A stretch of 64,000 nucleotides of DNA from positions 124,001-188,000 of the forward strand of contig CAWAQG010000004.1 in NCBI GenBank assembly GCA_963784135.1. Reading direction: 5' to 3'. Below are positions 25,673-35,019 of the stretch, piece by piece. Position 1 is the stretch's first letter. The number at the start of each line of letters is the position of its first letter. The position numbers and the translations under genes are program-made. Under the pieces are notes generated by a model. It had not been told where the DNA came from and searched no databases. It saw nothing but the letters and a program-made list of their open reading frames with translations. The stretch comes from JADFXI01 sp963784135. Lineage in GTDB: Bacteria; Nitrospirota; Thermodesulfovibrionia; Thermodesulfovibrionales; Dissulfurispiraceae.

Positions 25673-27145
25673 ATGTACATAGTCATGATCACTCCGGAAT
25701 GCGCCCCTGCCGCAAAAGTGGGCGGACTCGCAGACGTTGTTTACGGTCTCTGCCACGAACTCGAGATCCGGGGAAACGATGTCGAGATCATACTGCCGAA
25801 ATACGACTGCATGCGGTATGACCAGATCTACGGGCTGCGGATGGCCTATAACGACCTATGGGTCCCTTTTTATGAGCGATGGGTGCATTGCTCCGTATTT
25901 TTCGGTTTCGTCCACGGAAGAAAATGTTTTTTTATCGAACCCCATTCGGAAAAGAACTTCTTTAACAGAGGTATTTTTTACGGTCATAGCGATGATCCCG
26001 AGCGGTTTGCTTTTTTCTGCAGGGCGGCCCTTGAGTTTATGCTCAAGTCGAACAAGCATCCCGACGTCATCCACTGCCACGACTGGCAAACGGGGATCGT
26101 GCCGGTGCTTCTCTTTGATATGTACAAGGGTTATGGCATGACCCATCCCCGCGTCTGTTATACCCTGCACAACCTCAAGCATCAGGGAGTGACCGGTGAG
26201 TCTATATTGCGTGCCGTAGGACTGAACAGGCCGGATTATTATCTTCACCCCGACCGGCTCCGGGACAACGCCAATCCTTCAGCCGTGAACCTCATGAAGG
26301 CCGGCATCGTCTATTCGAATTTTGTGACTACGGTCTCTCCCAGTTATGCCTGGGAGATCAGGCATTCCGAACTGTCTTACGGGCTTGGGCATACACTTCA
26401 CGTCCATGGGCAGAAGTTCGGCGGTATCCTTAATGGTATCGACTACGACGTGTGGAACCCCGAGATCGACCGGCATATCCCGTACCGGTATAACATCGAT
26501 ACGGTCAATGACAAATACGGGGACAAAGAGGCTCTTTGCCACAGGCTTCTCCTCCGGCAGGTTTATAAGCCCATCGTGTCGTACATAGGCAGACTGGACC
26601 ATCAAAAGGGGGTGGGACTGATAAGGGACGCAATATTCTATTCCTTGTCACACGGCTGCCAGTTCGTCCTGCTTGGATCGGGCCCGGACCACGGGATCAA
26701 CAATGATTTTCTCCAACTCAAGCACCACCTGAATGATAACCCCGACTGCCACATCGAGGTCGGATTTAACGAGGAACTCTCGCACCTCATATATGCGGGT
26801 TCCGATATGATAATTGTCCCCAGCCTCTTCGAGCCATGCGGGCTGACCCAGATGATAGCCCTGAAATACGGGACAGTGCCTGTAGTGCGGGCGACCGGCG
26901 GATTGCGGGACACAGTCTTTGATGCCGACTACTGCCATAGGCCCTATCATGAGCGGAACGGATATGTATTCAACGACTTTAATTTCAGGGGAATCGAGTC
27001 GGCGCTGGCGCGCGCGATCGGCATGTGGTATTCGTATCCGCAGCACTTCCGGGAGCTTATGGTAAACGGCATGCGCTATGATTTTTCATGGAACCACCCC
27101 GCATGTCACTATCTGAATATCTATGAACATATCAGGGACAAGTGA
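25673..27145 (+). CDS. glgA: Glycogen (starch) synthase, ADP-glucose type
   Basis: A 490-residue GT5 glycosyltransferase. The donor-binding KxGGL loop is AAKVGGLADVVYGLCHELE at the N-terminus, followed by HCHDWQTGIVPVLL, YTLHNLKHQG, NGIDYDVWNPEID and YIGRLDHQKGVGLI. The C-terminal catalytic motif is VPSLFEPCGLTQMIALKYGT. It elongates alpha-1,4-glucan from nucleotide glucose. It is divergent from tkt with about 220 bases between. No branching enzyme or glgC is encoded nearby. Confidence 0.93.
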   Translation: MYIVMITPECAPAAKVGGLADVVYGLCHELEIRGNDVEIILPKYDCMRYDQIYGLRMAYNDLWVPFYERWVHCSVFFGFVHGRKCFFIEPHSEKNFFNRGIFYGHSDDPERFAFFCRAALEFMLKSNKHPDVIHCHDWQTGIVPVLLFDMYKGYGMTHPRVCYTLHNLKHQGVTGESILRAVGLNRPDYYLHPDRLRDNANPSAVNLMKAGIVYSNFVTTVSPSYAWEIRHSELSYGLGHTLHVHGQKFGGILNGIDYDVWNPEIDRHIPYRYNIDTVNDKYGDKEALCHRLLLRQVYKPIVSYIGRLDHQKGVGLIRDAIFYSLSHGCQFVLLGSGPDHGINNDFLQLKHHLNDNPDCHIEVGFNEELSHLIYAGSDMIIVPSLFEPCGLTQMIALKYGTVPVVRATGGLRDTVFDADYCHRPYHERNGYVFNDFNFRGIESALARAIGMWYSYPQHFRELMVNGMRYDFSWNHPACHYLNIYEHIRDK

Positions 27146-27522
27146 CATTGCTTTCCATTTTAATGACAGGTAAAATTAGAGTCAAAGATATTTCGGTTCA
27201 TATGTCAGAGGCGAGCAAAGAAAGAAAAGCGATGTTGACATATTAAAAACATTCAGGGGTTCAGTGGATTCATTTAATTCATAAAGAACTTCCGTCAATA
27301 ACCCCTTAATCAAGTGTATAAGTCAGTATTTATGGTGGCAACATTTGTAGACGCAAATACTGACTATCAATTATCTGAGGCAAATCTTTTATCACGACCG
27401 GAAAAACAGGAAAGCAGCTTTGCACCGACAAACCGGGAGTGTCACGAATTTGAAACTGCCGAGGTTCGTCCAGAAACTTATGCGATAAAGAGAAAGTTTC
27501 CTGACTGACTATCAAAAATAGG
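27146..27522. other. Gene-free stretch downstream of glgA
   Basis: No convincing gene is found; short open frames lack homology and ribosome sites. One inverted repeat is notable: AGTCAGTATTT (27321-27331) pairs perfectly with AAATACTGACT (27355-27365) around a 23-base loop. A short ACTGACTATCAA direct repeat occurs near 27360 and, in part, near 27505. The regulator promoter begins at 27523. Confidence 0.5.
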
Positions 27523-27564
27523 TTGACAAAAAAAGAAAATGGGCAGTATAGTTAACGGTGTTAA
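27523..27564 (+). promoter_or_regulatory. Strong promoter overlapped by a palindromic operator, tetR/RND genes
   Basis: TTGACA (27523-27528) and TATAGT (27547-27552) are separated by 18 bases, a near-consensus sigma-70-type promoter. Directly at the -10 and start point lies TTAACGGTGTTAA (27552-27564), a perfect palindrome with three central bases. A related TAACGTTGTTA occurs at 28210-28220. This suggests autorepression by the TetR protein encoded 30 bases downstream. Confidence 0.6.
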
Positions 27565-27593
27565 GTCAACATATCATCGTTAAGGAAACTTTG

Positions 27594-28205
27594 ATGGGAG
27601 TTCAACAAAAGAGGGCCAAGTACAGAGAGGAGTTTCGCAGAGAGATTCTGGATGAGGCCCGTGAACTTTTTATAACTGAGGGCTACGAAAAGTTCTCTAT
27701 GCGTAAGCTCGCCGAAAAAATAGACTATTCACCTACCACCATCTATCTTTATTTCAAAGACAAGGACGATTTACTGTTAGCTATATGTGAAGAAGTTGCG
27801 GAACAATATTTTGCAAACCTTAAACATATAAGAGCTCGTCACATCGATCCTCTCAATACCCTTCGTCAAGCTTTACTCTACCTTATAGAATTCGGATTCA
27901 ATAACCCGCACCAGTATAAAGTAGTGTTCTTTACGAGGCCCGATGTTTATGGCAAGAAGGAAGAATTTATGGAAAAGGAGTCAATGGCACGCAATTCCTA
28001 TCTCATATTCAGAGAAATTGTACAGGATTGCATTGATACAGGCAAGCTTCAATCGATGGATATAGATGTGATGACGCAGTCGCTTGCTGTAGCAGTTCAC
28101 GGTTTGATCGTGATGACAATCTACAGAAAAAGTTTTCCATGGGCGGACCGGAATGCGTTAGCTCATGCTTTGGTAGATGCTTTAATTAGAGGGTACCTGA
28201 AGTAA
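27594..28205 (+). CDS. TetR/AcrR-family transcriptional repressor
   Basis: A roughly 203-residue regulator. The N-terminal TetR domain (residues about 10-60) reads ILDEARELFITEGYEKFSMR and IDYSPTTIYLYFKDKDDLLL. A WHG/AcrR-type ligand domain follows, with a C-terminal VDALIRGYL. The ATG at 27594 was chosen because AAGGAAA lies eight bases upstream and because homology starts after it; the frame runs 12 codons further up. It precedes an RND efflux triplet on the same strand, and paired palindromes lie before both transcription units, so it most likely represses the pump until an inducer binds. The inducer cannot be told. Confidence 0.92.
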   Translation: MGVQQKRAKYREEFRREILDEARELFITEGYEKFSMRKLAEKIDYSPTTIYLYFKDKDDLLLAICEEVAEQYFANLKHIRARHIDPLNTLRQALLYLIEFGFNNPHQYKVVFFTRPDVYGKKEEFMEKESMARNSYLIFREIVQDCIDTGKLQSMDIDVMTQSLAVAVHGLIVMTIYRKSFPWADRNALAHALVDALIRGYLK

Positions 28206-28209
28206 TTGA

Positions 28210-28220
28210 TAACGTTGTTA
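28210..28220 (+). promoter_or_regulatory. Second TetR-like palindrome before the efflux genes
   Basis: TAACGTTGTTA is a palindrome with a three-base centre and shares the TAAC-n3-GTTA core with the operator at 27552-27564. It lies just after the tetR stop and 30 bases before the adaptor start. Confidence 0.45.
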
Positions 28221-28249
28221 GAATGTTTCACTTAATGGAGGAAGTTAAT

Positions 28250-29473
28250 ATGACGCTTTTGGAGATGCTTATACAGATCAAGAGGAAGGCCGGCATAATT
28301 GCTGTCACTGGAATACTTGCCGCATTTCTTTTTAGTGCAGGATGCGCAAAACGGAGTGCTGCAATCGCAAAGGAGCCGAGCGCACCTCCCGAGGTAAGCG
28401 TTATTGTGGTGAAGCCTCAGCACGTGGCACTTTCAACAGAGCTTGCGGGCCGAACGTCTGCATACCTTATTGCCGAGGTGCGCCCGCAGGTAAGCGGCAT
28501 TATTAAGCAGCGACTGTTTACCGAAGGTGCTGATGTAAAGGCAGACGAGGTGCTCTACCAGATAGATCCGGCCACCTACCAGGCGGCCTTCAACAGCGCA
28601 AAGGCCGCACTTGATAAATCTGAAGCCAATCTTGTGCCAGCCCGGCTTAAGGCCGAGCGCTATAAAGATCTCGTCAAAATCAACGCGGTCAGTCAGCAGG
28701 ACTACGACGATGCAAGTGCAGCGCTCAAGCAGGCTGAGGCCGATGTAGAGGCAGGAAAGGCAGCGCTTGAATCCGTGCGGATAAACCTGGCCTATACGAA
28801 GGTAACCGCACCCATCTCCGGACGGATCGGCCGGTCATCGGTGACCAATGGCGCTCTCGTAACAGCCAGTCAACCAGCTGCGCTGGCCACGATCCAGCAG
28901 CTCAGTCCCATATATGTCGATGTCACCCAGTCCAGCGCAGACCTGCTCCGCCTGAAACAGGACATGGCCAGCGGCCTTATGAAAAGTAGCGGCGCAGCGC
29001 AGACCCGGGTGAAGCTCTTGCTGGAGGACGGCAGTATTTATCCGCTGCCCGGAACTCTCAAGTTTTCTGAAGTTACGGTTGACCAAAGTACCGGCTCCAT
29101 CACACTGCGCGCGGTCTTCCCGAACCCAAAGCAGACCCTGCTTCCGGGTATGTTCGTCCGCGCGGTCATAGAGGAAGGGGTCAATGAACATGCGATTCTT
29201 GTTCCTCAAAGAGGGGTAACGCGGAATCCAGCCGGTGAAGCCACAGTCTTGGTAGTTGGGAATGAAGAAAAGGTGGAGCCGAAAATCATCAAAGTCGCCC
29301 GAACGGTCGGCGACAACTGGCTGGTCAGCGAAGGGCTCAAGCCGGGTGACCGTGTTATTGTCGAAGGCCTGCAAAAAGCGCGTCCGGGCACACCGGTGAA
29401 AGCCTCGCTCTTTGGAAGCAAGCCGGGTGCGGTTCCTGCCGGAGCCCTGAAAACCGCGGAAGCGAAGCAGTAA
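28250..29473 (+). CDS. RND efflux periplasmic adaptor (membrane fusion) lipoprotein
   Basis: A roughly 407-residue AcrA/MexA-type adaptor. A hydrophobic signal ends in a lipobox, LFSAGCAKRS, so it is probably a lipoprotein. The biotinyl-lipoyl-like halves read VRPQVSGIIKQRLFTEGADV and VTAPISGRIGRSSVTNGALV, separated by a coiled-coil hairpin rich in Ala/Lys/Glu. Beta-barrel and membrane-proximal domains follow. The ATG at 28250 is preceded by GGAGGAAG; a start nine codons earlier has no such site. It is followed ten bases later by the pump gene. Confidence 0.93.
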   Translation: MTLLEMLIQIKRKAGIIAVTGILAAFLFSAGCAKRSAAIAKEPSAPPEVSVIVVKPQHVALSTELAGRTSAYLIAEVRPQVSGIIKQRLFTEGADVKADEVLYQIDPATYQAAFNSAKAALDKSEANLVPARLKAERYKDLVKINAVSQQDYDDASAALKQAEADVEAGKAALESVRINLAYTKVTAPISGRIGRSSVTNGALVTASQPAALATIQQLSPIYVDVTQSSADLLRLKQDMASGLMKSSGAAQTRVKLLLEDGSIYPLPGTLKFSEVTVDQSTGSITLRAVFPNPKQTLLPGMFVRAVIEEGVNEHAILVPQRGVTRNPAGEATVLVVGNEEKVEPKIIKVARTVGDNWLVSEGLKPGDRVIVEGLQKARPGTPVKASLFGSKPGAVPAGALKTAEAKQ

Positions 29474-29483
29474 GGGAGAACTA

Positions 29484-32400
29484 ATGTCCAGATTTTTTAT
29501 AAATCGTCCTATCTTTGCATGGGTAATCGCCATCATGGCCATGCTGACGGGCCTCCTTTCGATCAAAATACTGCCGGTTTCTCAGTACCCCTCCATCGCG
29601 CCGCCCCAGATTGCTATCAACGTCACCTATCCGGGCGCCTCAGCGCAGACGGCGCAGGATACGGTCACCCAAGTGATCGAACAGAAGCTGAATGGTATCG
29701 ATAACCTGATATACATGGCCTCCACCAGCGACTCGGCCGGGGCGGTCAGCATCGCTCTGACCTTCAAGGCGGGGACCGACCCTAACATCGCCCAGGTGCA
29801 GGTGCAGAACAAGCTACAGATGGCCATGCCGCTTCTCCCCCAGATCGTGCAGCAGCAGGGGATTCAGGTGGTCAAGTCCGGTCGGAACTACATGCTGATT
29901 GTGGGCCTGGTGTCGGAAGACGGCTCGATGGACCGCAACGCCCTGACCGACTACATGGTTTCCAATATTCAGGATACTATCAGCCGCCTGGACGGGGTTG
30001 GTGAACTGATGGTGTTCGGCACACAAAACGCCATGAGGATATGGCTTGACCCGGCGAAGCTGAACAACTACCATCTGACCAGCAACGACGTGGTCACGGC
30101 TCTTCAGGCCCAGAACGTCCAGGTATCGGCCGGCCAGTTCGGAGGGACTCCTGCCGTCCAAGGGCAGCAACTGAACGCCACGATTATGGCACGTACCCTG
30201 CTGAAGAGCGCAGACCAGTTTGACAATATCATCCTGCGTACCAACAGCGACGGTTCCACCGTGAAGCTAAGAGATGTGGCCGAGAGCAAGATCGGTACCG
30301 AGAATTACGACATTCAGTCGTTCTACAACGGGAAGCCTATTGGGGGTGTGGCAATCCGGCTGGCACCCGGAGCCAATGCCCTGGAGACCGCAAAGCGGGT
30401 TAAGGCAAAGATGGCGGAGCTCTCAAAGTACTTCCCGCCTGCAATGAAGGTGGTCTATCCCTACGACTCCACCCCGTTTGTGAAGATTTCCATCGAAGAG
30501 GTGGTACACACCCTGGTGGAAGCGGTCCTCCTGGTCTTTATAATCATGTTCCTCTTCCTCCAGAACTTCCGGGCGACATTGATTCCCACCATCGCGGTGC
30601 CGGTGGTGCTCCTGGGAACCATGGGGGTGCTGGCAGCGAGCGGCTTCTCCATCAACACCCTGACCATGTTCGCCTTGGTTATAGTCATCGGCCTTCTGGT
30701 GGACGACGCGATCGTCGTAGTCGAGAACGTCGAGCGTATCATGGCGGAGGAGGGCTTATCTCCGCGTGACGCCACAATCAAGTCCATGGGCCAGATTACG
30801 AGCGCCCTCTGGGGCATCGCGACTGTCCTGTCTGCGGTCTTCCTCCCGATGGCGTTTTTCGGCGGTTCTACCGGCGTTATCTATCGCCAGTTCTCCATAA
30901 CGATAATCTCGGCCATGATCCTGTCGGTTCTGGTGGCCCAGATCCTGACTCCGGCCCTCTGTGCCACCATACTGAAGCCGGTTGCAAAGGGACACCATAC
31001 TGGTGAGACAGGCTGGTTTGCCTGGTTCTTCCGTTATTTCAACCGGGCATTCGACTGGTTCCGGGGCAAATACGAAGGGATCGTCGGCCGTTCTTTTGGG
31101 AAGCCGGTGCGCTACCTGGTGGTCTACGGCGCCATCGTGACGGTCATGGGGTACTTATTCCTCCACCTCCCCACCTCGTTCCTGCCGGACGAGGACCAGG
31201 GATTTCTGCTCTGCCAGATACAGCTCCCCGCAGGCGCCACCATGGAACGGACCATGCAGTCCGTGAAGCAAATGGAGCGGCACTTCCTGGAGGACGAGAA
31301 AAAGACGGTGGAGGGGATCATAACCGTGGCCGGTTTCAGCTTTGCCGGTCGTGGCCAGAACATGGGGCTCGCATGGGTGAAGCTCAAGGACTGGAACGTG
31401 CGCAAAACCCCGGACCTGAAAGTCCCTGCCATTGCGGCGCGGGCGATGAAGGCGTTCTCGCAAATCCGGGACGGCCTCGCCTTTGCCTTCGCCCCGCCTG
31501 CGGTGCTGGAGTTGGGAGTGGCCAACGGCTTTGACTTCCAGTTGCAAGACCGGGGAGGGGTAGGGCATGAGAAGCTGATGGAAGCGCGGAACCAGCTGCT
31601 CGGCATGGCAATGAAGGACCCGAAACTGACCGCGGTGCGCCCCAATGGGCAGGACGACTCTCCCCAGTTCAAGCTTGATATCGATGACGTTAGGGCCGGT
31701 GCGCTCGGGGTCTCGTTGGGTAATATCAACGACGTCCTCTCTACCGCATGGGGGAGCACCTACGTTAACAACTTCATCCAGAACGGCCGGGTGAAGAAGG
31801 TCTATCTCCAGTCCGATCCACGCTACCGGATGCTGCCGGAGGACATCAACAGCTGGTACGTCAGCAATAAGGACGGCCAGATGGTGCCGTTTTCCGCCTT
31901 TGCCACAGCCCGCTGGCAGTACGGCTCCCCGCGCCTTGAGCGTTACAACGGCCTCCCATCGGTCGAGCTCTTGGGGCAAGCCGCCCCAGGTGTAAGCACC
32001 GGCGAGGCGATGGCAGAAATAGAGAAGATGGCGGCACAGCTTCCACCAGGGATCGGTTACGAATGGACCGGTCTTTCATACGAGGAAAAGAATGCCGGTG
32101 CGCAGGCGCCTGCGCTCTATGCAATCTCCCTCCTCGTGGTCTTTCTCGCGGTTGCAGCATTGTATGAAAGCTGGACGGTTCCTTTCGTGAATCTGCTAAT
32201 GCTTCCGCTCGGACTTGTCGGCGCTGTCACAATGGTTACGCTCCGCGGCCTTCCAGATGACGTTTATCTCCAGATCGGTCTGCTCACGACAGTCGGGCTT
32301 TCGACCAAGAACGCCATACTGATCATCCAGTTCATCAAGGAACAGATGCGCCAGGGGCACGAACTCATGGAGGCGACGTTGAACGCGGTGAAAATCAGAC

Positions 32401-32654
32401 TCCGTCCGGTTCTCATGACCTCCCTTGCCTTCTTCTTCGGCACGCTGCCGCTCGCGCTGACCAAGGGAGCCGGCGCCGGGGCCCAGAACGCGATCGGCAC
32501 CGCCGTCACCGGCGGACTACTCTCGGCTACTTTCATTGACTTGATCTTTATTCCATTTTTCTTTGTGATGGTGTCACGGCTGTTTCTGTCCAGACGACCT
32601 GTAGAGCAGCCCGAGCAAGATACAGGCCTCGCTTTGACTTCAGAGGAGAATTGA
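29484..32654 (+). CDS. RND multidrug efflux transporter, AcrB/MexB type (HAE-1)
   Basis: A 1056-residue inner-membrane pump with 12 transmembrane helices and two large periplasmic loops. Typical elements are MSRFFINRPIFAWVIAIMAM, VKIEEV-equivalent VKISIEEVVHTLVEAVLLVF, GLLVDDAIVVVENVERIMAE with the proton-relay Asp pair in helix 4, LPDEDQGFL and GLSTKNAILIIQFIKEQM with the relay Lys in helix 10. It drives substrate export with the proton gradient as a trimer. Higher GC and codon use than the flanking genes hint at separate ancestry of the pump operon, though this is an impression only. Confidence 0.95.
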   Translation: MSRFFINRPIFAWVIAIMAMLTGLLSIKILPVSQYPSIAPPQIAINVTYPGASAQTAQDTVTQVIEQKLNGIDNLIYMASTSDSAGAVSIALTFKAGTDPNIAQVQVQNKLQMAMPLLPQIVQQQGIQVVKSGRNYMLIVGLVSEDGSMDRNALTDYMVSNIQDTISRLDGVGELMVFGTQNAMRIWLDPAKLNNYHLTSNDVVTALQAQNVQVSAGQFGGTPAVQGQQLNATIMARTLLKSADQFDNIILRTNSDGSTVKLRDVAESKIGTENYDIQSFYNGKPIGGVAIRLAPGANALETAKRVKAKMAELSKYFPPAMKVVYPYDSTPFVKISIEEVVHTLVEAVLLVFIIMFLFLQNFRATLIPTIAVPVVLLGTMGVLAASGFSINTLTMFALVIVIGLLVDDAIVVVENVERIMAEEGLSPRDATIKSMGQITSALWGIATVLSAVFLPMAFFGGSTGVIYRQFSITIISAMILSVLVAQILTPALCATILKPVAKGHHTGETGWFAWFFRYFNRAFDWFRGKYEGIVGRSFGKPVRYLVVYGAIVTVMGYLFLHLPTSFLPDEDQGFLLCQIQLPAGATMERTMQSVKQMERHFLEDEKKTVEGIITVAGFSFAGRGQNMGLAWVKLKDWNVRKTPDLKVPAIAARAMKAFSQIRDGLAFAFAPPAVLELGVANGFDFQLQDRGGVGHEKLMEARNQLLGMAMKDPKLTAVRPNGQDDSPQFKLDIDDVRAGALGVSLGNINDVLSTAWGSTYVNNFIQNGRVKKVYLQSDPRYRMLPEDINSWYVSNKDGQMVPFSAFATARWQYGSPRLERYNGLPSVELLGQAAPGVSTGEAMAEIEKMAAQLPPGIGYEWTGLSYEEKNAGAQAPALYAISLLVVFLAVAALYESWTVPFVNLLMLPLGLVGAVTMVTLRGLPDDVYLQIGLLTTVGLSTKNAILIIQFIKEQMRQGHELMEATLNAVKIRLRPVLMTSLAFFFGTLPLALTKGAGAGAQNAIGTAVTGGLLSATFIDLIFIPFFFVMVSRLFLSRRPVEQPEQDTGLALTSEEN

Positions 32655-32655
32655 T

Positions 32656-34080
32656 ATGATAAATGTAATCCGTACCTCATTAATTTTCTCGATGGTGCTT
32701 CTCGTGTTGTCAGGCTGTGCGAGTATGGCCCCGGAATATGCGCGCCCGGAAGCGCCTGTTCCTGCTGAATGGCCGAGCGGTCCGGCTTACAGGGAGAACA
32801 CTGCCCTGCAGGGCAGCCGCAGTGCTGACGAGATCAAGTGGCAGGAGTTTTTTATGGACAAGAAACTGCAACAGCTGATCGCTCTGGCGCTCGATAACAA
32901 CCGCGACTTGCGGATAGCAGCGCTCAACATAGAACGGTCGCAGGCGCTTTATAAAATCCAGAGTGCTGATCTCTTTCCAACAGTTACAGTGGCCGGTACC
33001 GGTCTCAATCAGCGCATACCGGCCAGTCTCTCTACAACCGGTCAGGTAGTGACTTCACATGTTTACAATGTCGGTCTGGGTTTCAGTTCCTACGAGATCG
33101 ACCTGTTTGGTCGGGTGCGAAGCCTTAAGGACCAGGCGCTGGAGCAGTTTTTCGCCACCAGGGAGGCGCGCCGCAGTGTGCAGATCAGCCTTATCGCCGA
33201 GGTGGCAAGCGACTACCTGACCCTTGCGTCCGACAAGGAGCACCTGAAAATCGCTCAGGAGACATTCGAAAGCCAGCAAGCATCGTACAACCTTATCGAG
33301 AGCCGTTTCAAGGCTGGAGCCTCGTCGGAGTTGGATCTCCGTCAGGCTGAAACCAGTGTGGATTCAGCCCGTGTGGACATCGCCTCTTATACGAGCCTGG
33401 TTGCCCAGGACGAAAACGCGCTGGCCCTGGTGATCGGCTCACCGGTACCTGCGGATCTCCTGCCGGATGAACTCGGTCCTGTAACCGCACTGAAGGATCT
33501 CAACGCCGGCCTGCCGTCCGAGGTGCTGCAACGCCGGCCTGACATCATGCAGGCGGAACACCTTCTAAAGGCTGCAAACGCCAACATCGGTGCGGCACGC
33601 GCGGCTTTCTTCCCGCGCATCCTCCTTACAGGCAGTCTTGGCCTGTCAAGCGATCAGTTGTCAGGACTTTTTGAGGGAGGGGCTGGAGTATGGAGCTTTG
33701 CGCCGCAAATCACCCTGCCGATCTTCGATGCTGGGCGAAACAGGGCAAATCTGAAAGTGACGGAAATTGACCGCAAGATATTTCTTGCCCAGTATGAGCA
33801 GGCAATACAAAGCGCCTTCAGGGAAGTGTCGGACGCCCTTGCCCAACGCGGCACGCTTGGCGCTCAACTGGAGGCCCAACGGTCTTTGACGGATGCCACC
33901 GCCAAGACCTATAGTTTATCGCAAGCGCGTTACAGCAAAGGCATATCAAGCTATCTGGATGTACTTGACTCGCAACGCTCTCTTTACAGTGCGCAGCAGG
34001 GACTGATTGCTGTTCGTCTCGCCCGCCTCACAAATCTGGCTACGCTCTACAAGGTGCTCGGCGGAGGGGCAGGGGATTGA
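32656..34080 (+). CDS. Outer-membrane efflux factor (OprM/NodT type lipoprotein)
   Basis: A 474-residue TolC-family outer-membrane channel. The signal peptide ends in the lipobox LVLSGCASM. Two repeated OEP domains carry the usual helical motifs LDNNRDLRIAALNIERSQA, FKAGASSELDLRQAE, LLQRRPDI-equivalent VLQRRPDIMQAE and ARYSKGISSYLDVLDSQR. Its ATG is one base after the pump stop. It completes a tripartite efflux system. Confidence 0.94.
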   Translation: MINVIRTSLIFSMVLLVLSGCASMAPEYARPEAPVPAEWPSGPAYRENTALQGSRSADEIKWQEFFMDKKLQQLIALALDNNRDLRIAALNIERSQALYKIQSADLFPTVTVAGTGLNQRIPASLSTTGQVVTSHVYNVGLGFSSYEIDLFGRVRSLKDQALEQFFATREARRSVQISLIAEVASDYLTLASDKEHLKIAQETFESQQASYNLIESRFKAGASSELDLRQAETSVDSARVDIASYTSLVAQDENALALVIGSPVPADLLPDELGPVTALKDLNAGLPSEVLQRRPDIMQAEHLLKAANANIGAARAAFFPRILLTGSLGLSSDQLSGLFEGGAGVWSFAPQITLPIFDAGRNRANLKVTEIDRKIFLAQYEQAIQSAFREVSDALAQRGTLGAQLEAQRSLTDATAKTYSLSQARYSKGISSYLDVLDSQRSLYSAQQGLIAVRLARLTNLATLYKVLGGGAGD

Positions 34081-34143
34081 GGTCTGAAAATCGGTTAAAG
34101 GCACTTCTATGAGGCTGGCGCATCAAATGGAATCAAAGAAATT

Positions 34144-35019
34144 TCACTGAAGTGTGAGTGAACTTTTGACATACGCGAGGGGAAAATCGCGGAGATGAGC
34201 ATTCAAGGCGCTTTCGACATCTCCAGCGGAAAGTTTTGTTTTTATCATGTTGTAGATCAGCGCTGACGGCAATAAGACAATGAATATATCGACCCACCCG
34301 AGCATGTACTCACGAATCGCAAAAGTCACCGATAGATTAAAAACCAGGACTCCGGCATAGAGGATGGGGCCTGCAAGGTGTCTCCATGCATAACGGTATC
34401 CGATATAGTCTGATGAACCGTTCCGGTGCAGGTAATTATCGATTTTCTGCAAGGCGCCGATCATAAGGAACCCCACCACGAGCCATCCGGCGAAATTTGA
34501 GATTGGAACGCCGAAATATGCCCCCCCCTCAGGGTACCCATAGAGTTGTCCCAGAAACCATTTGTGGCCTGCCAGTGCAACGGGATCAATAATGATATCG
34601 AGGTAAACAAAGAGGCCGGCCCCGAGAATTCTGACGGCGGCTGAATCTCTGATTTCCCTTGTTTCAAGAATATAGAGCGTTTTCTTCAGGCGCATCACCG
34701 GGGCACTGACAAGAAGGGCCACGGAATAACTTGCATAGGCAAGGAATACATAGCTCATCGAATCTATCAGGGGTACTCCGAGCACCCAGATTTCCCTGTT
34801 TTTTGTCTGCTCAATGTAGAAGTAGTATCCGTACGGAAAGCCGTTGTGTATGGAAGAGTATTCCGACAGCCAGGCAATGCCGTATCCGGCCACGCAGAAA
34901 AGAAGCGCTCTTTTTAATCCGAGATGCAGCGAACAGCCCAGCATATAGACCAACAGGAACACAAATACGTATGGTCTCAACGCAATTGTATGAAGGACAA
35001 GCAGAAGAAAGTCTGCCAT
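34144..35019 (-). CDS. DUF422/CruF-like carotenoid biosynthesis membrane protein
   Basis: A 291-residue integral membrane protein with about seven hydrophobic helices. ISNFAGWLVVGF after GAYFGVP, DIIIDPVALAG and NGFPYGYYFY match the DUF422 family, whose studied members (CruF) hydrate the ends of carotenoids. It is the last gene of the hopanoid run and its start overlaps the hpnH stop by one base. No phytoene synthase or desaturase is in the window. A role on a hopanoid or other polyprenoid is therefore possible; this is inference. Confidence 0.75.
   Translation of the reverse strand: MADFLLLVLHTIALRPYVFVFLLVYMLGCSLHLGLKRALLFCVAGYGIAWLSEYSSIHNGFPYGYYFYIEQTKNREIWVLGVPLIDSMSYVFLAYASYSVALLVSAPVMRLKKTLYILETREIRDSAAVRILGAGLFVYLDIIIDPVALAGHKWFLGQLYGYPEGGAYFGVPISNFAGWLVVGFLMIGALQKIDNYLHRNGSSDYIGYRYAWRHLAGPILYAGVLVFNLSVTFAIREYMLGWVDIFIVLLPSALIYNMIKTKLSAGDVESALNAHLRDFPLAYVKSSLTLQ

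Noticed and set aside
27314..27508. 64-codon plus-strand frame in the glgA-tetR gap
   Set aside because: It has no ribosome site and no recognisable family, and it overlaps the hairpin at 27321-27365.
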